Below are positions 26,716 through 39,411 of a stretch of DNA of 64,000 nucleotides, piece after piece (position 1 is the stretch's first letter; each line of letters opens with the position of its first letter). The stretch is from Musa acuminata AAA Group. Lineage: Eukaryota > Streptophyta > Magnoliopsida > Zingiberales > Musaceae. Position numbers and translations under genes: made by a program. The stretch spans positions 5,837,501 through 5,901,500 of the forward strand of contig NC_088357.1 of the NCBI RefSeq assembly GCF_036884655.1, in the 5' to 3' direction. The notes beneath the pieces are model-generated. The model was not told the origin of the DNA, made no database searches, and saw only the letters and a program-made list of their open reading frames with translations.

Positions 26716-29228
26716 GGATAAGGCTTGAAAAATAAGATACTGGCAGTTGGAAGTTTTAATTAGAAAGAGATATACCATTGAGGAACAAACTTTATCAAAT
26801 TAGCGGAGTTTTGGAATATCCTCTTATTAAGTGTTTCATAATTGTTATGACATCAAGTTTTTGTTGTTGAACTACTTAAAAGAGTGAGGAAACTTATCTG
26901 ATGAACATTCAGAGTACAGGACATTTAAATATGTATGTGAAGTTGGTTCAGTGGTTTTCTAAGAAATTTTGAAATTTCATTACGGGATGACAATATATCT
27001 TTATTGATACGGGATAGTATAAGTTGGTATCAGTTTGTTTTCGTTGTAATGCTAAATATTATACGTCTGTATATTTCAGGTCCCTGTTGTCATGATAAGT
27101 GCTTTACATATGTGTAACCTAGAAACATTATATAGTCTTTATGAACATTAAATTTAAAAGGCTTTGGTCAGATCGACATGCCTACTCGTAAGTCGATGAA
27201 TCCCACAAAAGCTCCTCCATTATTCATTCATTAGATCGATAGTCCCAACCAAATGTTTAATAATCATTCATAAGATGGTAAAACAAAGCCCACCGTTTCA
27301 AATGATCACCCACTTTAATTTCTTGGCCACATTTGGATTTGGTGGGTGAGAACCACCAACGTGGCTGAGCACATCGTCCAACCCGAATCTAAGTGTATTA
27401 ATCTATTCTTTTTGGAGCCCTCCTCCCTACCTTGTTTGGGATTGGGGAAATAATAAGCGTGCGCTTTTCAGTTGCAAATCGTAGAGTGGTATCCGATATA
27501 CGTCATCGACAATGCGTGGCGGTTCGGCTGTCGGCAAACTTCACGAAGAAACCTACAAATGCCACATAGATATCGCCACGTGCCGCGCCGCTGCAGCGCG
27601 GATCGTTTCGTGTCACGTGTTTTGCGAAACGTGAATCGCGGCCTGCAACGTGTCTAGTTGCCCCGGATCGGGTACAAGCTGCTGCAACTCCTTTTCCGGA
27701 ACCTCACCGATTAACGTGGCGACAAAGCGGCGGGCCCACGAATGCCGTACACAAGCCGCAGGGACCCACATGGAAGTGCCCGTTTCCCCTGGTATCGGAT
27801 TCGCTTGGCTTGGCTTCCCGCGTTTGGATCCGCTGTGTGGGAATCATGGATTAGCCATTGGAGGTGGCCAAGAGCTGACTGGTTTCAACGGCCGGTCTCG
27901 CATTGTCCACCAACGGAAACGAAGGCGAAGAGATGGCTTATATGTGGTGGAGTACCGAGGATCCCGAATCCTTCGTCGTTTTCGCGCTGCTCTATCGCCG
28001 TCTCCAGCAAACCAAATCCAAACCAGATCATATTTCCCGGAAGACCCTTCTCGGGAGCGGAAGGAACAAAATCTCTGTCGTTTTCTTTGTGATTTAGTGA
28101 CAATAATACCCTTTTGAGTTAGTGCGTTTCTGAATTATTCGCTATAAAGAAAAGATCATTGGTATCATCGATTTCATTATAAATCTCGATCAAATCAATT
28201 GCTGAAGTAGTATGAACTAATATATCATTCAAGCAAGGAAACATCTATCATTGGTTGTCTAAATATACTCACAGAAAAAGAAGGAAAGACAGAGTGAATA
28301 CGCGCTATAAATATACTTACATTATGCCAAAATCTTGGGAAGAAAGATGCGATGGGATTTTTGCCTGAGATCTTTCATTGCTATGAAATCCAAGATGACA
28401 AGAGACCACTCAAACAAATACAAAATAAAAGCACGGTTGTAGCTTTCGAGATCACGCAATAGGAAGAGACAATTGTTGGTGGCAAACTGGCTCGACCTTA
28501 TCTTAGATCATCACGCCATAGATTTCTCTTTATATTAAATTAAATCCACAATGTGGCAAAATAGATGTCTTATTCCGTTGGATTCGGCACTCAGCTGTGC
28601 CATCCTACTCCTGTCGACTTGTTGAGTGACGATGAAATGGCTTCTTCGGAAGATTTAGGTGTCTCAACATATGACAAGATATGTCGTGAAGAGAATATAC
28701 TGCTGTCACATCTCCAATGCTGACTCCTTCGATCACTACTATCACATCACTTGTTTTTTTTTCCTAATATAATGTTGATCAACACTATGTTGCCTTTGTG
28801 AAAACTTTACCTAAATTTTGTCTCAACTGTTGGTAATATCTTTCTTTTATTGCCGGGAACGATATCTCATGCATAAGAAGAAAAATAAGAAATAAAATGA
28901 GAGAAGTGGATATAGAAAGAGAAAGATCAATGCATGATATCCTATGCACAAACTTTGGCGCATAAGACGAGAACAGTGGCAAATATGATGTTTTGAGGAC
29001 AGTCTGGTGGCAGATATGTAACATGAAACGCTTATGAGTGACGGGTGTTCCGTAATTAAAGGGGAAAGCCACGAGCGGTGTTGCTGCATATGATCTTTTG
29101 TATGAAGTATGTTTCCTTCCAATTTCCACCTCCCTGGAAAGAATCGAACAGGAAGAGCTCGAAAGGGAAGGAATTCCTGCATAAAATCCCACACTTCGAG
29201 CACCCTGGAAGGGAGTGACCGAGCTCCG
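26716..29228. other. Intergenic, with a GC-rich island at 27440-28080
   Basis: No gene is supported. The GC-rich block at 27440-28080 contains overlapping chance ORFs in several frames and G-box-like words (gccacgtgcc, tcacgtgttt). It may be promoter-proximal or a CpG-rich relic. The right part flanks the membrane-protein gene that starts at 29229. Confidence 0.45.
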
Positions 29229-32200
29229 ATGACCATGGCATTCTCTAGATTTCCAGCTTCTCTCCTCCTGTCCCCTATCGTCGTCCTCCTTTTCCTTCCT
29301 CACTCGATCTGCCACCCTTTTCTTGAGATCAAGAAAACGTCCTTACCAGGTATTATATTCTTTGCGATCTCGTTTTCCCAGCACGGTGCTGAATTTTATT
29401 GCAGCGATACCGCTGTTCTCAAGGAGAAGATTTGTTGTGCATGTGCCCTCTTTTTTATGCTGAAATAATGGGTTATCTTCTGCAGAATCCCCCTCTTTGC
29501 GCCCCTTTTTATTCTTTTTGAACAGATTACTTTTTCCTTGTCAGCGTTCAAGAGTCCATTGGAAAGTATATATTTGTGTGTTACGCATCCAGAGAACATG
29601 GTTCGTTTAGGAGTAGCTTGTTGTGTTCTGCAGAATCCCCCTCTTTTTGCACAGGAAGAAAAGAGATGATTTTTATGTAATTTTTTTTCTTTTTTTGAAG
29701 TTAGTATTTAAGACGCCATTCAAAAAAATCTGTCTTTTTTTGTTTGACAAGCGTTTTTGTGTGTTAAAGATGCGAGTGGTTCGAATAGGTGCAGGGCTTC
29801 AAGACGGCTTGGTTCTACCAAGGAGATTTGTTGCCGAGGTGCCACCTCCCGGCGATCTTACAGTGGATAATAGCTCCTTCATCCTGGCTGCGGCGAGGAC
29901 ACACAGAAAAGATCCTTTAAATGGATTCAAGCGTTACACCGGTGGTTGGAACATCAGTGAAAAACACTACTGGGCTGTAAGCCCTTTAGCTTCTCTTATA
30001 CCTGTTCTCCTTCAGCTGCTTAATGGTTACTGAATCCTATATTTACTTTGTTTCTGATGGCAGTCTGTGGGTTTTACGGCTGCTCCCCTGTTCGCCATCG
30101 CCTTGGCATGGTTCCTGGGTTTTGGGTTGGCCTCGTTACTTATTTGTTGCTGTTACTTCTGTTGCCGCCGGCGGACTTACTCATATTCTCGCACGGCCTA
30201 CGCCCTTTCGCTTATTCTGCTGATGCTATTCACATGTGCCGCAATGTAGGAAGACATTCTTTTTCTCTTGCTTTCTGATTGTTGCATTGTGATATGAGTT
30301 GTTTGTCATGACCTGGAAGTTCTTAAACTGAATTTTGAAATCTACTCAGCGTCGGATGCGTGGTTCTGTACCTAGGTCAGGGGAAGTTCCATAGCAGCAC
30401 TTACAAAACTCTGGACTATGTTGTGGGTCAGGCGAACTTCACCGTGGACAACCTTAGGAACTTCTCAGAGACTTTGGCTGAAGCTAAAAAGGTTAAAGTC
30501 GACCAAGTCTTCCTTCCAACTAATGTCCAGGGTGAAATTGATGCCCTTGAAGCAAAGGTCAACTCTTCAGCAAATAATCTTGCCAGTCAGACATCGGACA
30601 ATTCTAGGAAGATAAGCCGTGTACTAGATAGCGTGTATGATAATTGCCTTCTGTATTTGAATTGTAAATTTCATATTGTGGAGCTTGTAGTTGGGAAAGA
30701 CTACATATTTTGATTCATTTTGTAATGCATTTTCACTTTGCTTTATTTTTGTGCCCTGCAGGAGATTGGATTTGATCATTGTTGCTGCTGTCATGCTCCT
30801 TTTGGCATTCCTTGGGCTCTGTAAGCATCTAAACTCGGAACAAAATCTTAAGAATTTTGTTTTGCCAACTTGCTGATCTTAGTGTGTTTTATCATGCAGT
30901 ATTCTCTGCACTGGGACTACAGTTGCTTGTCTCCATGTATGTGAGATAATGTCACCTTCAGTCACTTCTCTCTTGTTCAATCCCTTATCTGCAAAGTTTT
31001 TGGATACTCTTTTAATAGTTACTTCCTGATTCCAAAGTCAAATTTTCTCATCTACTTCTCTGCTGATAATGTATGCAGTTTGGTGGTTATTGGGTGGATT
31101 CTAGTGACGGGCACATTTATCTTGTGTGGTGTTTTTCTTATTTTACACAAGTAAGTTCTACTATAACTATACTAGATTACTACACCCGCAAAGTTTGTTC
31201 ATTTTAATTAGAATAATGTGATGTTGAACTTCCTCTTTTCTTGTTGGATGGAGCATTATGCGACATCATAGCATTAACAACTGGGACAGTTGAATGATTC
31301 ATCTATTCTCCAATAAATGACTTTCGCTGCAGAAAGTATCACATAAGAACTTGTTATGTATGACAGAAAGCAACTTTGTTATCTAATTCTTTTCTTTTTA
31401 ATTTTTTTACTCATTTGTGAAACCACATATGGATGCAACCTTTCACTTTTGCTTTGTGCATGCACCTTATTTGACACTTATAAACAATTTCTTATCATAT
31501 TGCTGATTGCATAAGCCATAACAACCGATTGCACTTTGGAGTCATCATTGGTGTAACACCCCTCCCTAGTTAAGTTCCAAATAGGAAATGAGAGAAAAAT
31601 TCAATTGGTTTATTGATTTGTGTTCAAGTATTTTGGACCACTAGTTCATGTTCATCAAGTAAACAGAGTCCATTATTTCATTGAGTTGAATCACGACAAA
31701 TGACATCAAGTATGAAGAGGGGCTGATGAAGTGCTTCAGTAGGAAAGGGTTTACCCTATTAAGGGCCGAACACATGTGGCGAAATGGAGCCACCATTGAG
31801 CTAGACCTTATGTGCAGCATCTCCAGTTTAGTCTCACATGGGAATTGAGAGAGGACTATTACTAAATTGGTTATCAAGGCTTGACGTGAGCACTATTATT
31901 AATTTGGACTCAAGCATTTTGGGCCAATGGTTTAAGTTTATCGAGTCAATTGGTAACAACGAGTCGAGTCGCAACATTAGCATTAAAATATGAAACATAT
32001 AATGTAGGCCTCATTTCATATCTCATCAGGTGTTACCGTTTGCTTTCTGTACTAGTTATGGCTTGTTTTTTTGATCTTTTGAGCTTAAAGCTCCTTTTGA
32101 CCATAGGACTATCAAATATGTCACACCCTGTTCTATATGAATATTGGACTATCCTCATCACCTAATATGCTTTATGTGACTAATTGCTTCATTCTCTATG

Positions 32201-33057
32201 ATTTTACCAGTGTGGTGGCTGACACATGTGTCGCAATGAGTGAATGGGTTGACCATCCTCATGCACATACAACTCTAGATGATATTCTTCCTTGTGTTGA
32301 TGCTGCCACTGCCAATGAGTCTTTGTATCGAAGCAGGGAAGTTACCTTCCAGCTAGTTAGCGTTGTTAACAACGTGATCGTCAATATTTCCAACAGGAAC
32401 TTCCCTCCGTCGGTGCCTCTGTATTATAATCAGTCTGGTCCACCGATGCCTACACTCTGCAATCCATACACACCTGACTTGAGTAACCGCACTTGCATTT
32501 CTGGAGAAGTGGATTTCAACAACGCCTCACAGGTAAAGTAACAATCATAGCAGAGCCTAATCATTTTGAAGCACAGAAAACTTTATCCCAAAGGAAGAAG
32601 GAAAAAATATAGAAGGAATTTTAGTATCAGTCACTGTTAACTTGTAGTAGTTACATTCCATATGAAAAACTAATTGGATATGTAAATTCTTTCTTTTACA
32701 TTGCAGGTATGGAAAGGATACGTTTGCCAAACCGCTGTTGTCTCTGGGTCCGAAGTATGTACAACCATCGGACGTGTTACTCCAAGTATCTATAACCAAA
32801 TGATGGCAGATGTAACTGTGAGCCGAGGATTATATTACTATGTGCCGTTCCTCACGGGACTGGAAGACTGCAGTTTTGTCCGAGAAACCTTTACTGCAAT
32901 ACACAAGAACAATTGCCCTGGCCTTGAGCAGAACAGCAAATTGGTCTACATTGGTCTTGTGATGGTATCGGCTGCAGTGATGTTATCGTTGGTTTTCTGG
33001 GTGATTTATGCCAGGGAGAGGAGCCGTCGCAAGTTTAACAAGCGGTTCTACCCGTAA
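29229..33057 (+). CDS. Five-pass plant membrane protein, prominin/tweety-like topology
   Basis: Nine exons, 536 aa: 29229-29349, 29795-29976, 30064-30245, 30350-30634, 30762-30820, 30900-30936, 31079-31150, 32211-32532, 32707-33057. All joins keep phase. It matches the plant family of uncharacterised transmembrane proteins that includes Arabidopsis At2g12400/At2g25270, with the block GGWNISEKHYWASVGFTAAP. Order: signal peptide (about 1-27), N-terminal luminal part, TM1 (about 102-125), a Cys-rich cytosolic turn (CCCYFCCRRR), TM2 (about 142-170), a first large loop rich in Asn/Ser, TM3 (about 258-288), TM4 (about 290-311), a second large loop with several Cys and N-glycosylation sites, TM5 (about 503-525) and a short basic tail ending RRKFNKRFYP. 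Function is not established. ATG codons at 29229 and 29235 are both possible. The acceptor of exon 2 is the weakest join. Confidence 0.85.
31550..32000. repeat. TE-derived sequence in an intron of the membrane-protein gene
   Basis: Begins near tgtaacacccctccctag and carries two diverged copies of a phrase (caagtattttggaccactag and caagcattttgggccaatgg) about 290 bp apart. Such composition is typical of old non-coding transposon or LTR remnants. The family was not identified. Confidence 0.35.
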
Positions 33058-33544
33058 TAAAAGGAGCCTTGAGTTTTCGACAGCCTTATGATTATAAAGT
33101 TCTCATACTAATTTGAGTGTATCTGTAATGATATACGTAGTTGATTAAGATTCACGGTGTAAATCATACGATGCAACTTCTAGCTGTCCAAACATTTTCA
33201 AGCTGTACATAATAAATGTACATCTTAGTTTGTATAGAATTAGTGATGCTTTGGTCGATCGCGCTTTTTAGTCTGCAACATCTGTTGGTCGGATCTGCTA
33301 GAGCAATATGTGTCGAACTATTGAAATAGTCCATGAAGCAAGTTGAAGAAAGCAGGCACTCAGTTTTGATGCAGTAGGCTATCCTTTTGCTAAATTCAAA
33401 GAGCAATTCGCTAAACAGGTTCGTCGTGCCATGGAACAATCCTAGCTTTATTCACACTCATATGCAAAGTGTAAAACCCATTCATATGAACAAAGAATAT
33501 TTTCCTTCACTGACGCAAAACAACAAACACTCTTTTGGTTACAT
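33058..33544. other. 3' flank of the membrane-protein gene
   Basis: Holds the 3' UTR of the gene ending at 33057 and a short spacer before the arogenate dehydrogenase relic. No other feature is visible. Confidence 0.5.
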
Positions 33545-34323
33545 GTGCACCGCCACCTCCTCGATGGTGCAATCGCCGTCCCTATTCGCCGTTCCGCCAT
33601 GTCCATCCAAGCCCGGGACGTTGACCCGGTGGTGGATGTCGAGGCGAAGCCGCTGAAGCTCCTCGACCGCTGCACCAAGCTCAAAATCGCTATCGTTGGC
33701 TTCGGCAACTTCGGCCAGTTCCTTGGCCGCACTTTCACTGCCCAAGGTCATGAGTTGCTCGCCGACTCGCGCACCGACCACTCCGCCACCGCCCGCTCTC
33801 TCGGCGTTGTATTCTTCGATGACCAGCATGAACTCTGCAAGCAGCACCTGGACGTGGTCCTTGTCTCCACGCTTTCACCGCAGCACGCTTTTTGTTGACG
33901 TCCTCTCCGTCAAGGAGTTCCCGAGGAACCTCTTTCTGCAGCGCCCGCCGCGGCACTTTGACATCCTTTGCACGCATCCCATGTTCGGCCCCGAGAGCGG
34001 CAAGCACGGCTGGGCCGGCCTCCCTTTCGTCTACGACAGAGTCCGGATCGGCGACTCCGAAGACGGCGTCGAAACGCTGCTAAATCCACGCCCATCAACA
34101 CGAAAGGTCACGAAACGCTGCTAAATCTGGTACAGAACACCTGCAGCGATAGCTGCGAGCTCTACAATGGGCTCTTCATATACAACAACCCCCCCACCGA
34201 GCTGATCGAGAAGCTGGACGTGGCCTTGCACGCCATGAAGAAGGAGCTATTTGGGCGCTTACATGGAATGCTCATGAAGCAGCTATTTGAGAACTCAGAA
34301 GCAAACGAGTCTATTGCGTAAAA
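33545..34323 (+). pseudogene. Arogenate dehydrogenase (TyrA family) pseudogene
   Basis: Intronless remnant of the plastid enzyme that oxidises arogenate to tyrosine. The dinucleotide-binding start is clear (KLKIAIVGFGNFGQFLG), as are HPMFGPESGKHGWAGLPFVYD and the C-terminal TPINTKGHETLLNLVQNT and NGLFIYNN segments. It is broken. A deletion and frame change near 33880-33900 remove about 20 residues before LFVDVLSVKEFPRN and create a TGA. A second deletion near 34085 removes roughly 50 residues, including the region around the conserved HDR and SQFITHT motifs, and changes frame again. The N-terminal transit peptide is not convincingly present. No functional enzyme is possible. Estimates of the missing lengths rest on recalled family alignment. 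Confidence 0.9.
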
Positions 34324-36968
34324 CTAGAGAACAAAAACTAAATCCGATTCAATTAATAAAATAAAAAAGTCTTAGAATTCATCTGAAATCGCTATCAATT
34401 ATCCTAACGAATAATTTGGTGCGATGAATCCATTCCGAATGTAAGAAGGTTGATACAATAAATATCATACGGTGGGTTGCAGTGGAGCCAAGCGAATAGC
34501 TTCAGCTTTCTCGGGCTCAACCTTCCCGTATCCTTCTGCAAGCTGGGGAGCGTAGCCTGCCATCTTTCTTAACGCGACAATGGGACGACCGTACCCGACA
34601 TGTACGATTACAGCTCAGGTTGTCGTCGTTCATCAGCCACTGCCATCGACATTCAATGGCATAGGAACACGAGCCCTCACGGCAAACCTCCTTCGTACGA
34701 CCGTAGAGATGGATGCAGCCAGGCAATTGAAGAAGACTGGTGCGTACGAAGCCAGATATATTAACATAAAATAATCAGGAATATTATCATGATAACTAAT
34801 TTGATATTTGATACATGAAATATTCGTTCCAATTAAGGTTTAATCTCTATCAGTACGTCAAGATAATTAAGGTTAATTACTAAACTCCATCCGATCATGA
34901 TCTTTGTACAGATCGAAATATCGAAAACGATATTTTTGCCATTAACATCGCTAACAATGTTTCGATAATGCAGTGGGAATGATAAATTAAGGTGATGTGG
35001 GACACCTCATAATCCCAAGAATCACTCCGTATCAGTTGCATCACGGATGACTGTTAGTATGGAACCAACCGGGTGGCAATTAGGTGTGATTGTTGGGATC
35101 CGTGATGGCCACTATATCTCATACATTATTATTACCAGGGAATCCCTCCAACTAATCGTGGTCCATCGAGACAGCCTAACACAGCACGGCGGTCGCTGCA
35201 CGTGTGAGCGGTTACGGATACGACACCTTCGTCGCTAAGCAATTGCGACTCGAGTTCGTGTTATTTTGACTTCGTGGACTGAGTGAGAAAACACGGGCCC
35301 AAGCGCGTTCTCACCCCATACGTGTACCTCACAAACGTGACACGTGGATGAGAATGGCAGATGCATCGCCTGGGGCCCACACGGAGGTAATGGGAAGAAG
35401 CGAAACCCTAAGTCCGGGTTAAGGAATCGGCCGGATCGGCCGCTACGCCGTCCATCAGAAAGATATGAAAGCAACAGAATAAAACTGTTCTGTTGGCTGG
35501 ATGACCTGACTGCCACCTGTAACTGAAAGCGACATGACCAAATTGCGTTTGGACCCCTCTACAAGTGCCAATTCTCGTTTTGACCACAAACGATTCCCAA
35601 ATTACATAAAAGAGACCATAATAAGATAAGGATTTCATGTATGCCCCCATTTAGAGTCAACGCAAATATTTTAATAATAATTTTATTTTAAAAAATAAAA
35701 AAAATATATAAATTAATTAAGAGAATATGAAAAAATCATGAGTTCCTCGCCCCACCTCATCTAAATGAGAAATTAGATGGAGATGGAGAATAAAAGATAA
35801 TACAAGGATGGGAAAATATTCCCTACCTTTTTTGGTTGATATCCTAATCGATGATGATTATTCTTAGATTACTAATTCTAACAATAGTAAGTTTACCTTT
35901 GGTTTCTAATTCTAGCGATTGTGACTTTCACATATATATTTTACGGACAGATTGTACACAATCCTCATTTAATAAATAATTTTTTTGATTCAAAAGTGAA
36001 TAGATCTATGTAGCGATAAGAAATAATATTATAATAAAAAAGTAATACTATGATTTAAATAATTAAATATCATAAATTAAAATAAATTATACATACATTA
36101 TAAAGCCGAACATCATACCTCAAACATCGTAAAGCAATATATCATCGATATAGGAAGTGACATTATAAATATATAAGAAAGAACTAATTCTCATTCTCTT
36201 TCTTTTAGTATTTTTAACACGAACACTATTATCGATAGATAAACGATAAAAAGATGAACGAAACTTATTATTCTATAATGACTAGATCGCTAGACGATTT
36301 TACTATTATATATGGACGAGAGCATTTTTGATAATTAAAAAAGTTTGTCCTATCAAAATTACTTTTCTATTGGCTGATAATGACATTAACTAAAATCTAA
36401 TTATATTTTTAATCTTAAGTTAATTAGATTGTATAATCATTAGTAAGTCAATAATTATATTAATAAATTTCTTTAAAAATCATAGTTGCAAATAATCTTA
36501 ATGATAATAGTTTCCTAAGGTTTCAAAAATAAAAATTATTCTCAAAATGGAAGAGTATAAGTCCTTTATTAAAAACAAATGCAGAAACATGGTCAAGTGG
36601 AAGGAAGGATTTCTTCATAAATCAGAAAATGTCAAGGGGTTGTTTATAATATTTCCCCACATACGTTACCCCATTAATTAACTGCTAAATTCTCAGAATC
36701 ATTCGCAGAATCTCCCGTCACTCCTCACTCGGACCCATTACAACTGTCAAAAAATATATGCATATTACAACTGTTGACGACCGCTGTGCCAGCTTGGCTT
36801 CTTCGACTCTCTCTCTCTCTCTCTCTCTTTCCCATTCCCAACCGTTGTTCCAAACATACCACGTTATACAAACGTCACCCTGCTTTCGTGTTCCTCTCGT
36901 CTGTTCGCCTCCCTACCTCTGAAGAGCTTCAAAGTGTCGGCGGAAGAAGGGCGGAGGCGCGAGGAGCC
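34324..36968. other. Intergenic region and 5' flank of MGD
   Basis: 34324-35640 is of mixed composition with no supported gene. A 32-codon minus-strand ORF at 34465-34563 is discussed in the findings. 35640-36700 is very AT-rich with nothing coding. The MGD promoter and 5' UTR occupy the right end, including a (CT)n tract at 36809-36829, common in plant leaders. Confidence 0.5.
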
Positions 36969-39411
36969 ATGGCGGCGTCGGTGGCGCCGGCGCGGCGGTC
37001 CATACGTGAGCTGGTGATCCAGAGCGTGATGAGCAACCAGGCCCAGCAGCAGCAGCGGCGGCGGACGAGGAAGAGCCTCTCGTGGGGCGGCGGCGGCGAC
37101 AGGGGCGGCGCCGCGGCTGTCGGGGACGACGGTGACACCGGTTTTTGGGAGGAGGAGGAGGGCACCATGGAGCTGGCCCAGATCGGGGCCGATCGGACCA
37201 AGAACGTACTCATCCTGATGAGCGACACAGGCGGGGGTCACCGGGCTTCCGCGGAGGCCATTCGTGAGGCCTTCCGTATCGAATTCGGCGATGAGTACAG
37301 GGTATTACTCGCTTTCCTTCTTGGTGGTTTGTGGTTTCTCCCCTTTCCTCGATCTCCCCTTCCGCTGAAAGATGCCTCCTTCTTCGATTAGGTGAACGGG
37401 TCTTTACCAAAGGTCTCACTTTTAGCCAGATCTGTTGTTGCCTATGTTCTTGCGATTGCGACCTCAATGTTTTCCTACTAAATGTCATTTCTTGTCTGAT
37501 TAAATGTTTTCCTACTAACATACGATCTCAAGGAATCGTCAACCTCAGTATTATGAATCTATCTTTCCCCTCTTCATCTGCAGGTGTTCGTGAAAGATTT
37601 GTTTATGGAGCATGCGGGATGGCCTCTGAACGACATGGAGAGGTCGTACAAATTCATGGTGAAGCATGTACAGCTGTGGAAAGTGGCCTTTCACAGCACC
37701 TCTCCTCGTTGGGTCCATAACTTCTACCTTGCTGCCATCGCAGCCTTCTACGCCAAGTAAGAACTGTTGCCGTGTCCTCTCCTTTTCTTTCATGGGTTCT
37801 GATGACGCAGAAACAACTGCAGCCACCTGAAAACACCTTTCATGTTTACCACAAATCAATCAGTTGCATACAAGTATACGTCTGGGCCCGATTCTCATAT
37901 CTCGTTGCATCATTCATTGCTTAGATATTGATTCTTGTCATTGTTCTCCAATTTTTTGCTTGTGGGATTTGAGCTTCTGCTGATGTTGGACTTCAGTTAA
38001 TTAATTAGGATGTCACTTTCGGAAGAAGGCTTTCTTGCATTAGAGAAAAATGGTTGCCATACTAACTCAGGATTTGCTTATGAATGAAGAAAGGTGGAGG
38101 CCGGACTGAAGAAGTACAAGCCTGATATCATCATCAGCGTTCATCCTCTCATGCAGCACATCCCTTTATGGGTACTGAAATGGCAAAACCTTCAGAAACG
38201 AGTTGTTTTTGTTACCGTAATCACGGACCTCAACACCTGCCACCCGACATGGTGCGTTCAACTACATGTAATGGAATTCATATCACCATACGTTAATAAT
38301 TGATGCAGGAATGGCACCTGATTCAGGTTCCGAACCGGCGTCAACAGATGCTATTGCCCCTCTGAGGAAGTAGCAACGAGAGCTTCAGTGGATGGGCTAA
38401 AACCATCACAGATCCGTGTGTTTGGTTTGCCCATCAGACCTTCCTTCTGTCGTGCTGTTCTTGTTAAGGTTTGTCCCCAGATCTCTCTACACCCTGTAAG
38501 TTTTCTCCTGAGAGTTAGTTTAGATGCCTTTGTTATTATTCCCTGACAGGAAGACCTGAGGAAGGAGCTTGAGATGGATCCGAAACTTCCTGCGGTCTTA
38601 CTCATGGGAGGAGGTGAGGGAATGGGTCCAGTTAAGAAGACAGCAAGGGCCCTTGGTGAATCACTCTTTGACAAGGAGCTCAGCAAACCAATTGGGCAGC
38701 TTGTCGTCGTTTGTGGCCGTAACCAAACTCTAAGCTCCACATTACAGACCATTCAGTGGAAGATCCCTGTGAAGGTACCAAAATTCTTAAAGATCCAAGG
38801 AGGGATCCAGATTTAGTATTTTCTACCATCCACTTATAATTAATTGGTGATGACAGATAAAGGGATTTGTCACGCAAATGGAGAAATGGATGGGAGCTTG
38901 TGATTGCATTATAACAAAGGTATGATTCTCTTCTTGGTTTTGCATCTGTCATACATGACTTGTTCCGAATTCATGTTCCGGAATAATGTTTGGTGTGTTA
39001 TCAGGCTGGACCTGGTACAATTGCTGAGGCTTTGATAAGGGGACTTCCTATTATCCTAAATGACTTCATTCCTGGACAGGTTTGTTGTTCAATATCAATG
39101 TTGATCAGAGTATAACTTGCGACTATTTAACATACTGTTCTGCTTTGCAGGAGGTTGGCAATGTCCCTTATGTGGTTAACAATGGAGCTGGGGTGTTCTC
39201 CAAAAGCTCGAAACAAACAGCGAGCCTCGTCGCTCAATGGTTCGGCCCCGAATCAGAGGAGCTGAAGAAAATGTCACAAAATGCCCTCAAATTGGCACAA
39301 CCTGATGCAGTTTTCGACATAGTGAAGGATATCCATGAGCTGGCACAACAGCAGGGGCCTTTGTCTCAAATCTCTGATTCCCTGACTTCATCTTTTTTAC
39401 AGCCAATATAA
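36969..39411 (+). CDS. MGD: Monogalactosyldiacylglycerol synthase, type B
   Basis: Complete, 8 exons, 477 aa: 36969-37301, 37584-37756, 38090-38251, 38327-38468, 38550-38774, 38857-38919, 39005-39079, 39151-39411, all in phase. It transfers galactose from UDP-galactose to diacylglycerol to make MGDG at the plastid outer envelope. The N-terminal GT28-family segment has [16 protein letters not shown] (GGGHR 88-92). Also seen are [35 protein letters not shown] (289-298), the nucleotide-sugar region [15 protein letters not shown] (367-381) and [10 protein letters not shown]. The N-terminus is short, only about 75 residues before the catalytic domain, and has no long transit peptide. That length and close similarity to Arabidopsis MGD2/MGD3 indicate type B, the class usually induced by phosphate starvation. 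The N-terminal Gly/Arg/Gln-rich segment is low complexity. Confidence 0.95.

Noticed and set aside
27472..28117. Cluster of ORFs up to 155 codons in a GC-rich block
   Set aside because: Several frames on both strands are open at once, none shows a known motif and none links by splicing to a recognisable exon.
28785..29315. 176-codon minus-strand ORF overlapping the start of the membrane-protein gene
   Set aside because: It runs antisense through the signal-peptide exon and its flank and has no family resemblance.
37210..37859. Minus-strand ORFs over MGD exons
   Set aside because: Antisense shadows of conserved MGD coding sequence.
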